Shown here piece after piece: positions 1 to 5,317 of a stretch of 8,119 nt of DNA. Under the pieces are notes generated by a model that saw only the letters and a list, made by a program, of their open reading frames with translations, ran no database searches and was not told the DNA's origin. Each line of letters begins with the position of its first letter. Positions within the stretch are counted from its first letter, which is position 1. Made by a program: the position numbers and the translations under genes. The stretch covers positions 1 to 8,119 of the forward strand of contig CALPPS020000091.1 of NCBI GenBank assembly GCA_943325515.2. The letters are read 5' to 3'. Source of the DNA: Flavobacterium psychrophilum (GTDB lineage: Bacteria > Bacteroidota > Bacteroidia > Flavobacteriales > Flavobacteriaceae).

Positions 1-557
1 AAGTTCCCAACGGTTATGGTCAATGGTTTTAAATCGGATAAATATTTTTTGATAAAGTTCACATTCATCGCATAACAGACAGAAGCAATCAAGACCAAAA
101 TGGTGTACCAGTAATTCTGATTCGGGTTGTGAATGGCACCGTTGAAAATTAACAACATTGTTCCAATAAGCCCTACGATTACGCCAAAGATTTGCGTCCG
201 CTTAAAATCCAAGCCAAAAACAAACGCACCAAGAATTAGCGTATTCAGGGGTGTTAAAGAATTGAGAATTGAACTCACCGTACTGTTAATCTCTGTTTGA
301 GCAATCGCAAAAAGGTAAGCCGGTATAAAAGTCCCGAATAAAGAAGTCAAGGCGATGTATTTCCATTTGTGCAGCGGAATGGTCAATATGTTTTTAAAAC
401 CAACTGTCAAAAGAAACAAGGCACAAAAAATAATTCGAAGTGAACCCAACTGAAATGGTTTTAAACCTATCAATCCTTTTTTTATTAAAATAAATGAACT
501 TCCCCATATCATGGCAAGAACAAAAAGAATTACCCATTTTAATTGCTGTGATTTCAT
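1..557 (-). CDS. DMT/EamA-family membrane transporter, C-terminus cut off by window edge
   Basis: The first 185 codons of an inner-membrane protein of the drug/metabolite transporter superfamily, read leftward from an ATG at 555-557. I translated the reading frame by hand and it is open to the window edge. It begins MKSQQLKWVILFVLAMIWGS, and the WGSSF motif at the end of the first helix is typical of EamA transporters. Further hydrophobic segments follow, including one with TPLNTLILGAFVFG, which resembles the fourth helix of the first EamA repeat, then a charged FKRTQ loop and another helix. Family members usually have about 290-300 residues and ten helices in two EamA repeats, so roughly 110 residues are missing. 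The substrate cannot be read from the sequence; relatives export amino acids, nucleotide-sugars or other metabolites. It diverges from the HMA lipoprotein gene across 113 bp. Confidence 0.85.
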   Translation of the reverse strand, partial: MKSQQLKWVILFVLAMIWGSSFILIKKGLIGLKPFQLGSLRIIFCALFLLTVGFKNILTIPLHKWKYIALTSLFGTFIPAYLFAIAQTEINSTVSSILNSLTPLNTLILGAFVFGLDFKRTQIFGVIVGLIGTMLLIFNGAIHNPNQNYWYTILVLIASVCYAMNVNFIKKYLSDLKPLTITVGN

Positions 558-619
558 AGTTGTGTTTTTCGAGTTCAAATTTTGTAATTATTTTAAGAAT
601 AATGTCTTAAATTTTTAAT

Positions 620-627
620 TATTTTTG
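620..627 (+). promoter_or_regulatory. Candidate -7 promoter element for the HMA lipoprotein gene
   Basis: TATTTTTG matches the Bacteroidota -7 consensus TAnnTTTG exactly and lies 43 bp before the ATG, which would give a short 5' leader. No TTG is seen at the usual -33 distance (17-23 bp upstream). Since this AT-rich DNA matches by chance fairly easily, the call is tentative. Confidence 0.35.
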
Positions 628-670
628 TTTATATAAAACCATTGATTAATAAATTAATAAATATATCACA

Positions 671-1045
671 ATGAATTTTTTAAAATCTTTATTGACCTTA
701 TCTCTCGTGTCTGGCCTATTGTTTAGTTGTAAAGAAAAAGCATCAAAACTTGTAGAAGAAACAAAAGAAACAACAACAGAACAAAAAGCAGCAACCGTTG
801 CTGCAAAACCGGAAACAGCGAGTTTCAAAATTGAAGGAATGACATGCGCTATTGGGTGTGCTAAAACCATAGAAACCAAATTATCAAAAATGAATGGTGT
901 TCAAAAAGCTGCTGTTGATTTTGACAAAAAAGAAGCTATAGTTAATTTTGATGCTGCAGTTCTTTCCTCAAAAGATATTGTAGATGCAGTTCAAACTACT
1001 GGCGATGGTGAAACGTATAAAGTTTTAGAAGTTAAGGTAAATTAA
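671..1045 (+). CDS. HMA-domain lipoprotein (periplasmic or membrane-anchored metal binding)
   Basis: A 124-residue protein. A signal peptide (residues 1-19) ends in a lipobox, LFSC, with the lipidated cysteine at position 20. A hydrophilic linker rich in K, E, T and A follows (about 21-50), then one heavy-metal-associated domain (about 51-123) of the ferredoxin-like fold used by MerP, CopZ and the N-termini of copper ATPases. The metal-binding loop reads EGMTCAIGCAKTIE, with cysteines 59 and 63. Three residues lie between them, where the classical motif GMTCxxC has two. The role is probably binding copper or another soft metal outside the cytoplasm; the metal is inferred, not visible. It has no metal-ATPase or regulator beside it. 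It is a monocistronic unit, with a terminator straight after the stop codon. The ATG start is supported by the signal peptide beginning there. Confidence 0.9.
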   Translation: MNFLKSLLTLSLVSGLLFSCKEKASKLVEETKETTTEQKAATVAAKPETASFKIEGMTCAIGCAKTIETKLSKMNGVQKAAVDFDKKEAIVNFDAAVLSSKDIVDAVQTTGDGETYKVLEVKVN

Positions 1046-1065
1046 AACATAAACTATATTAAACT

Positions 1066-1096
1066 AAAAAAGGAACTCAATGAGTTCCTTTTTTTT
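1066..1096. terminator. Bidirectional intrinsic terminator between the HMA gene and gldD
   Basis: GGAACTCA (1072-1079) and TGAGTTCC (1081-1088) are exact reverse complements around one base, so the real loop will be a few bases at the tip. An A-run (1066-1071) and a T-run (1089-1096) flank them and provide a U-tract in both directions. It ends the plus-strand HMA gene and the minus-strand gldD operon. The gldD stop codon (1095-1097) overlaps the T-run. Confidence 0.88.
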
Positions 1097-1658
1097 ATTT
1101 CCATTTAATCGTTTCCAACAAACGCTGCATATCATTTTTGACATAGTCCGCTGCGGGCATTATCGAATCATAATTTGGTTTCGCATAAAAATAAATAGAA
1201 CCTGTCACAAAGTGTTTAATGCTGTCTGTTGCATAAAAAAGCGAATTCGTAGCAGCATTTCCGTCAACACAGTAAAACATTCCGTATACTTTTTTATCAC
1301 TGTTTACATAAGGCTGTTCCAAAATATCATCAGCTTTTATCACATGTTTGTAGGTTAGTGTTTGAGCATCTTTCAACAAATCATTCAGATTGTTATCTAC
1401 CGTTTTATAGTTCAGGTAAATAGTTGCCTTCATTTTTGGATATTTAATTGAAAAATCGCAATTTTTATCTTGTGTAATAATGGCATCTTCATTCATATCA
1501 AATTCAAACGGACAATCATTACTAAAGTGCGCATATGTAGCAACTGGATAATCTAAGCGCAACTGACTTGCTGGTTTCGGCAACACATCATCTTTGCAAC
1601 TATTGACAAAAATCAAAACCATTCCCAAATAGCATAAACCAATTATTTTTTTTATCAT
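1095..1658 (-). CDS. gldD: Gliding motility lipoprotein GldD
   Basis: A 187-residue protein, close to the usual GldD length. The N-terminus is a lipoprotein signal peptide with hydrophobic residues 5-18 and the lipidated cysteine at 21 in VNSC, followed by KDD. I recognise the mature part as GldD from segments such as LRLDYPVATYAHF, CPFEFDMN and the C-terminal YVKNDMQRLLETIKW. GldD is required for gliding motility in Flavobacterium johnsoniae and is associated with the gliding/type IX secretion machinery; its biochemical role is unclear. It is the last gene of the mutY-ssb-gldE-gldD unit, with 7 bp separating it from gldE. That fits translation from the same mRNA and the known pairing of the two proteins. 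No Shine-Dalgarno sequence precedes the ATG. Confidence 0.95.
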   Translation of the reverse strand: MIKKIIGLCYLGMVLIFVNSCKDDVLPKPASQLRLDYPVATYAHFSNDCPFEFDMNEDAIITQDKNCDFSIKYPKMKATIYLNYKTVDNNLNDLLKDAQTLTYKHVIKADDILEQPYVNSDKKVYGMFYCVDGNAATNSLFYATDSIKHFVTGSIYFYAKPNYDSIMPAADYVKNDMQRLLETIKWK

Positions 1659-1665
1659 TCTGTAA

Positions 1666-2961
1666 TTATTCTATTGTTACTTTGAGTTGTTTAATTCTTT
1701 TTTTATCTACCACTTCAATGGTAAAATATACATTTGAAAAATGAATTTTTTGTCCTTTTTTGGGAAAGTTACCCAATATTTCTAAAATAAATCCTGCTAA
1801 GGTTTCAGCTTCCCCTTTTCTGTTTTCAAAAGCTTCCTCATCAACATCTATAATTCTATAAAAATCTTTTAAGTTTATCTTCCCTTCAAAAAGGAAATTT
1901 TTATCATCTATTTGAGAAAAATTTAAATTTTCATCATCAAATTCATCCGAGATATCACCCACAATTTCTTCAATTACATCTTCTAAAGAAACTAATCCTG
2001 ATGTTCCGCCATATTCGTCAACAACGACTGCTAAGTGACTTTTCATGCGTTGAAAATCTTTTAGCAAATCATCAAGTTTTTTATTCTCGGGAACAAAAAA
2101 TGGTTCTCTCATCAATTTATTCCAATCAAATTCTTTTTTATTGATATGAGGAATTAAATCTTTCACAAACAAAATTCCTTCTATATAATCAATACTTTCT
2201 TTATAAACAGGAATTCTTGAATATCCTTTATCAATAATCTTTGGGCAAATCTCAGCAAATGTTTCATCAATCTCAATACCAAAAACATCTATTCTTGGAC
2301 TCATAACTTGCTTTGTGTCAGTATTACCGAAAGAAACAATGCCTTCTAAAATTTTTTGTTCATCAGACGTTGTGTCTTCCGAAGATGTTAATTCTAAAGC
2401 TTGTGATAATTGGTCAACCGATATACTTGTTTTTTGTTTTCCTAGTTTTTCATGCAAAAAAACAGTAACAGCTCGCATTGGCAAACTTATGGGAGATAAT
2501 AATTTATCCAAAATAGTCAAAGGGTGTGCAATAAATTTTGAAAATTTGATATTGTTTCTACTGGCATAAACTTTGGGTAAAACTTCACCAAACAACAATA
2601 TCAAAAAGGTTATTAGTATAACTTCTACAATAAATTTTATTAATGGAGATTGTATGGCAGCAAAAATTTCATTGCCTACATATGAAAAAATGATTACCAC
2701 GCCAATATGACTGAAATTATTGGCAACTAATATCGTGGCTAATAATTTTTTTGGTCGTTGTAATAATTTTGAAATTAGATTAGCTTTTGAGGCATCTTCT
2801 TCCGAAAGAATTTTCAAATCATTTTGGGTTAGTGAAAACAGTGCTATTTCAGCTGCAGAAACCATAGCAGAGCAAAATAAGAAAAAAACAATAGCTATAC
2901 TTCCAAAAAGTAAGTTTATGTCTAAATTAGCTAATAAAGTTAAACTGGGCTCAGAGTCCAA
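1666..2961 (-). CDS. gldE: Gliding motility-associated membrane protein GldE (CNNM/CBS/CorC domains)
   Basis: About 431 residues, in the order CNNM/DUF21 membrane domain (about 10-180, with hydrophobic helices near 16-42, 73-102 and 105-132), a pair of CBS domains (about 219-272 and 282-337, the second ending in VVVDEYGGTSGLVSLEDVIE) and a CorC_HlyC domain (about 352-429, with GEAETLAGFILE). This architecture is shared with CorC/TlyC-type proteins, some linked to magnesium or cobalt efflux. The pairing with gldD identifies it as GldE, an inner-membrane protein tied to gliding in F. johnsoniae. CBS domains usually bind adenosyl ligands, so nucleotide control is possible but inferred. No ATG fits the start: the first in-frame ATG lies inside the first helix, and a stop sits at 2977-2979. 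I chose TTG at 2959-2961, giving the N-terminus MDSEPSL, which resembles homologues I remember; TTG at 2968-2970 would add three residues. Confidence 0.94.
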   Translation of the reverse strand: MDSEPSLTLLANLDINLLFGSIAIVFFLFCSAMVSAAEIALFSLTQNDLKILSEEDASKANLISKLLQRPKKLLATILVANNFSHIGVVIIFSYVGNEIFAAIQSPLIKFIVEVILITFLILLFGEVLPKVYASRNNIKFSKFIAHPLTILDKLLSPISLPMRAVTVFLHEKLGKQKTSISVDQLSQALELTSSEDTTSDEQKILEGIVSFGNTDTKQVMSPRIDVFGIEIDETFAEICPKIIDKGYSRIPVYKESIDYIEGILFVKDLIPHINKKEFDWNKLMREPFFVPENKKLDDLLKDFQRMKSHLAVVVDEYGGTSGLVSLEDVIEEIVGDISDEFDDENLNFSQIDDKNFLFEGKINLKDFYRIIDVDEEAFENRKGEAETLAGFILEILGNFPKKGQKIHFSNVYFTIEVVDKKRIKQLKVTIE

Positions 2962-2986
2962 TAGTGTCAAGGTTAATTAAACAATA

Positions 2987-3424
2987 TCAAAAAGGTAAGT
3001 CGTTTTCTGGACTAGCCGAGTTTGATTCTTCAAAATTAGTGTTTTTTGTTTCTAAATTTTGTGGAGATTTTACTCCGTCAATCTCTTTTTTTGTTGTCAG
3101 AAAAGTAAACTCGGTAACTTGAATTTCAGTGGTATATTTTGTTGTTCCATCTTCAGCTTGCCATTGACGTGATTTTATTCTGCCTTCTACAAATATTTTA
3201 TCTCCTTTGGATAAATATTTTTCACAAATTTCGGCAGCTTTATTTCTTACAACCAAATTGTGCCATTCTGTAGAAGTAATTTTTTCGTTTGTTTGCTTAT
3301 TAATATAAACTTCATTGGTAGCCAAAGGAAAGCGGCCAATGCAATTTCCTCCTTCAAAATAATGCATCTTCACCTCGTCTCCAAGATGACCTATTAGCAT
3401 TACTTTATTTAATGTACCGTTCAT
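2987..3424 (-). CDS. ssb: Single-stranded DNA-binding protein
   Basis: A 145-residue SSB with one N-terminal OB-fold (about 1-112) that starts MNGTLNKVMLIGHLG and includes TEWHNLVV and KGDKIFVEGRIKSRQW, all standard SSB landmarks. A polar, disordered tail follows and ends in NDLPF, the acidic-hydrophobic tip through which SSB recruits repair and replication proteins. It coats single-stranded DNA as a tetramer during replication, recombination and repair. It is rather shorter than E. coli SSB because the linker is short. It lies 45 bp downstream of mutY and about 25 bp upstream of gldE, so it is probably co-transcribed with both; an extra promoter may lie just ahead of it. Many Bacteroidota carry more than one ssb, so this need not be the only copy. 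Confidence 0.96.
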   Translation of the reverse strand: MNGTLNKVMLIGHLGDEVKMHYFEGGNCIGRFPLATNEVYINKQTNEKITSTEWHNLVVRNKAAEICEKYLSKGDKIFVEGRIKSRQWQAEDGTTKYTTEIQVTEFTFLTTKKEIDGVKSPQNLETKNTNFEESNSASPENDLPF

Positions 3425-3445
3425 TTTTTATTTGTTTGTTTACCT

Positions 3446-3453
3446 CAAATTTA
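3446..3453 (-). promoter_or_regulatory. Possible internal -7 promoter element for ssb-gldE-gldD
   Basis: Read on the minus strand this is TAAATTTG, an exact TAnnTTTG match in the mutY-ssb gap, 21 bp before the ssb ATG. No TTG is found at the normal -33 spacing. A separate ssb promoter would make sense, since SSB is needed in far greater amount than MutY, but the evidence is only this short match. Confidence 0.3.
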
Positions 3454-3469
3454 GTGCTTTTTTTGAAAA

Positions 3470-4510
3470 CTAAAACCATTCTTTTTCAATAAAATTATAA
3501 ATTACAATAGGAAAAGGTAATCCTGATGCTGATTTACAGTCAATTCCATTTTCAATAGTGCCGTTTACTTTAATTTTCCAAAATTTGATGTTTAAATGTT
3601 GGTGTGACAATTTGTGAATCAATTTTTCTGAATTCCATAACTCTAAAGTGTCAATTGTATTGTTTACAAAGTTTTGATTTTGAATTAATTCTAAAAGATT
3701 TTCTATAGTATCATCTTTTTCTGTTTCAAGTAATGGGAACTCATAAAGATTATGCCAAATGCCCTTTTCGGTTCGTTTTCTTACGATTGTTTTATTTGTA
3801 GAATCTGAAAAAACCAAATAATTAAAAAAACGGTGCCTCACTTTTAGTTTTTTCAATTTTACAGGTAGCTGTGACACTTTCTTGTTTTTTAAAGCCAAAC
3901 AACTCGCATTAAAAATACAATTGCCACAATCCGGATTTTTTGGAATGCATTGTAAAGCTCCAAATTCCATAATGGCTTGATTAAAAATATTGGCTTTTCC
4001 TGTGGGCAACAATTCTTTTGCTAGTTGAGTAAATTCTTTTTTTGCTGCAGACGAAGCAATATCAGTATCAATATCAAAATAACGAGCTAAAACTCGAAAG
4101 ACATTGCCATCAACTACGGGAACGTCTTCATTGTAAGCAAAAGAAGCAATTGCAGCAGCAGTATATTCGCCGATGCCTTTTAGTTTTAGTAATTCAATAT
4201 ACGATTTTGGAAATTTACCATTGAATTCAAAAGCTATTTTTTTTGCCGTTTGATGCAAGTTTCTTGCACGAGAATAATATCCTAATCCTTGCCAAAGTTT
4301 TAATACTTCTTCTTCAGTCGCATTTGCTAGGACAAAAACGTCAGGAAAGGCATTTGTAAAACGTAAAAAGTAAGGGAGTCCTTGTGCTACTCTTGTTTGT
4401 TGGAGGATTATTTCGGAGAGCCAAATAGTATATGGATTACTGTTATTTCGCCATGGCAAATCACGTTTGTTTTGTAAATACCATTGAATTAGAGAGTTGG
4501 AAAATTTCAT
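3470..4510 (-). CDS. mutY: A/G-specific adenine glycosylase
   Basis: A 346-residue base-excision repair enzyme that removes adenine mispaired with 8-oxoguanine or guanine. All diagnostic parts are present. The catalytic glutamate is E33 in SEIILQQTRV. The helix-hairpin-helix motif LKGIGEYTAAAIASF spans about 110-124. The catalytic aspartate is D134 in VPVVDGNV. The [4Fe-4S] cluster ligands are C188, C195, C198 and C204, in the exact spacing C-X6-C-X2-C-X5-C. The C-terminal part (about 225-346) is the NUDIX-like 8-oxoguanine recognition domain and contains LSHQHL, the usual position of its S-H recognition loop. The length is normal. It is the first gene of the leftward unit, so DNA-repair genes and gliding genes share a transcript. 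The ATG at 4508-4510 starts right at the family N-terminus. Confidence 0.97.
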   Translation of the reverse strand: MKFSNSLIQWYLQNKRDLPWRNNSNPYTIWLSEIILQQTRVAQGLPYFLRFTNAFPDVFVLANATEEEVLKLWQGLGYYSRARNLHQTAKKIAFEFNGKFPKSYIELLKLKGIGEYTAAAIASFAYNEDVPVVDGNVFRVLARYFDIDTDIASSAAKKEFTQLAKELLPTGKANIFNQAIMEFGALQCIPKNPDCGNCIFNASCLALKNKKVSQLPVKLKKLKVRHRFFNYLVFSDSTNKTIVRKRTEKGIWHNLYEFPLLETEKDDTIENLLELIQNQNFVNNTIDTLELWNSEKLIHKLSHQHLNIKFWKIKVNGTIENGIDCKSASGLPFPIVIYNFIEKEWF

Positions 4511-4527
4511 AGCTGAATTAATGTTTG

Positions 4528-4535
4528 CAAAAATA
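4528..4535 (-). promoter_or_regulatory. Candidate -7 promoter element for the mutY operon
   Basis: On the minus strand the sequence is TATTTTTG, an exact TAnnTTTG match 17 bp before the mutY ATG, implying a very short leader. I see no well-spaced TTG at -33. Its location in the divergent mutY/HU region supports it more than the motif alone does. Confidence 0.4.
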
Positions 4536-4569
4536 AATCTTTATGTGATTAAATTTTAATAGATTATGC

Positions 4570-4601
4570 TTGAAATATTGTTTTTTAAATTCATATATTT
4601 G
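4570..4601 (+). promoter_or_regulatory. Promoter of the HU gene (TTG-N21-TATATTTG)
   Basis: TTG at 4570-4572 and TATATTTG at 4594-4601 are separated by 21 bp, within the 17-23 bp range known for Flavobacterium promoters recognised by the main sigma factor. The predicted transcript would start near 4607, leaving about 37 bases of leader before the ATG. This is the best two-part promoter match in the window and suits a highly expressed nucleoid protein. Confidence 0.65.
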
Positions 4602-4643
4602 CAACCTTAAAAAATTACACATAATATTTAAATACGAAAGAAA

Positions 4644-4937
4644 ATGACGAAAGCAGATATCGTAGCAAAGATTTCAGAAAAATTAGGTCTTGAAAAAGGA
4701 GATATTCAAGCAACTGTTGAAGCGTTTATGGAAGAAGTGAAAAATTCTTTAGAAACTGGAGACAATGTTTATTTACGAGGTTTTGGTAGTTTTATCATAA
4801 AAACAAGAGCTGAAAAAACGGGAAGAAACATATCTAAAAATACAACTATCAAGATTCCGGCACACAATATTCCGGCATTCAAACCTGCTAAAGTATTCGT
4901 TGAATCAGTTAAAACAAATACTGAAATAGCAGTATAA
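4644..4937 (+). CDS. HU/IHF-family nucleoid DNA-binding protein
   Basis: A 97-residue protein, near the standard 90-residue HU length with a short C-terminal extension. An N-terminal helical dimerisation part (1-40, starting MTKADIVAKISEKLGL) is followed by the family signature GFGSF (46-50), then the DNA-wrapping beta arm (about 54-74) and a final helix. HU binds and bends DNA as a dimer and compacts the nucleoid. At the arm tip most HU proteins have GRNP, whose proline wedges between base pairs; this one reads GRNISKN, so the proline is replaced by isoleucine. The gene diverges from mutY and precedes a tiny basic-protein gene by 31 bp with no terminator between, so the two are probably co-transcribed. 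I call the HU/IHF family with confidence but not which paralogue. Confidence 0.95.
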   Translation: MTKADIVAKISEKLGLEKGDIQATVEAFMEEVKNSLETGDNVYLRGFGSFIIKTRAEKTGRNISKNTTIKIPAHNIPAFKPAKVFVESVKTNTEIAV

Positions 4938-4968
4938 AACTTATTTATTAATCACAAAAAATTAACTT

Positions 4969-5061
4969 ATGCCAAGTGGTAAAAAAAGAAAAAGACATAA
5001 GGTAGCTACTCACAAACGCAAAAAGAGAGCGAGAGCTAACCGACACAAAAAGAAAAAGTAG
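4969..5061 (+). CDS. Very basic 30-residue small protein, conserved-looking, function unknown
   Basis: An ATG-to-TAG reading frame of 30 codons beginning MPSGKKRKRHKVATHKRKKR. By my count it has 11 lysines, 6 arginines and 3 histidines, so 20 of 30 residues are basic, and it has no acidic residue. Evidence that it is real: it lies 31 bp after the HU gene in the same direction, a strong terminator begins within its last codons, and I recall near-identical short proteins at this position in other Flavobacteria (recollection, not a search). The charge suggests binding to RNA or DNA, perhaps as a small ribosome- or nucleoid-associated protein. A new large-subunit protein, bL38, was reported in the F. 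johnsoniae ribosome structure; I cannot tell whether this is it. No domain is recognisable, and the product name is left open. Confidence 0.8.
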   Translation: MPSGKKRKRHKVATHKRKKRARANRHKKKK

Positions 5062-5084
5062 TTCTAAACTACTTTTCTTTTTTT
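5054..5084 (+). terminator. Intrinsic terminator of the HU-small protein unit
   Basis: AAAAGTAGTT (5054-5063) pairs exactly with AACTACTTTT (5067-5076) around the loop CTA, and TTTTTTT (5078-5084) follows one base later. The left arm contains the last codons and the TAG stop of the 30-residue protein, so coding sequence and terminator overlap. Confidence 0.85.
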
Positions 5085-5109
5085 AAAAAGTTCATTGAAA
5101 TCGAAAATT

Positions 5110-5174
5110 AGTAATCAGTGGTAAGTAAATAGTAACCTGTTTTACTGCAAACTAAAAACTGCAAACTGAATACT
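5110..5174. repeat. Period-7 repeat region, AGT units then ACT units (degenerate inverted array)
   Basis: AGT recurs exactly every 7 bases at 5110, 5117, 5124 and 5131. After a short centre, ACT recurs exactly every 7 bases at 5144, 5151, 5158, 5165 and 5172. AGT and ACT are reverse complements, so the four AGTs can pair in order with the first four ACTs, the tip being AGTAACCTGTTTTACT. The bases between the triplets are mostly unpaired, so any hairpin is weak. The right half has a stronger repeat, ACTGCAAACT twice. It lies in the noncoding 5085-5317 interval before rng, where I see no gene and no clear promoter motif. Confidence 0.7.
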
Positions 5175-5230
5175 AGTATTTCACCGGGTAATACAATACC
5201 TGTTTAAATTGTTTAATCCATCCTTGTAAA

Positions 5231-5300
5231 GTTGATGGTTGATGGTTGATAGTTGATGGATTTTTCCAACAACCGACAACCGACAACCGACAACCAACAT
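5231..5300. repeat. Heptad-repeat hairpin directly upstream of rng
   Basis: Four 7-base units of GTTGATG type (starting at 5231, 5238, 5245 and 5252; one has A for the last G) are followed by a six-base spacer, ATTTTT, and five units of the form CCRACAA (5266-5300, last one CCAACAT). The two arrays are complementary. Folding 5231-5259 onto 5266-5294 gives, by my count, 21 Watson-Crick pairs, 3 G-T/U wobbles and 5 mismatches in 29 positions, with an A-A mismatch about once per heptad. The structure ends 23 bases before the rng ATG and would lie in its mRNA leader if transcription starts upstream. It could be a transcript-stability or translation-control element, a dispersed repeat, or both. 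Confidence 0.8.
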
Positions 5301-5317
5301 GGATAAAAATTTACAAC

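Noticed and set aside
646..879. Minus-strand open frame of 77 codons opposite the HMA gene
   Set aside because: It lies antisense to a gene with a clear signal peptide and metal motif.
1080..1358. Plus-strand open frame of about 90 codons opposite gldD
   Set aside because: It is antisense to the well-supported gldD and its start lies inside the terminator; composition shows no domain.
2315..2980. Two plus-strand open frames opposite gldE
   Set aside because: Both are antisense to a protein with clear CNNM and CBS domains and show no recognisable features.
4042..4224. Plus-strand 60-codon open frame opposite mutY
   Set aside because: It reads Q- and Y-rich because it is the complement of mutY codons; no independent support.
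5231..5300. CRISPR-like array
   Set aside because: Units are only 7 bases, contiguous, and have no spacers; no cas genes are present.
5246..5317. In-frame upstream extension of RNase G by 24 residues from a TTG codon
   Set aside because: The extension is a translation of the heptad repeat hairpin, starts at TTG inside the repeat, and precedes a perfect family N-terminus at ATG 5318.
5085..5317. Riboswitch or standard promoter for rng in the 233-bp gap
   Set aside because: I found no exact TAnnTTTG with a spaced TTG and no recognisable riboswitch core; only the period-7 repeats stand out.
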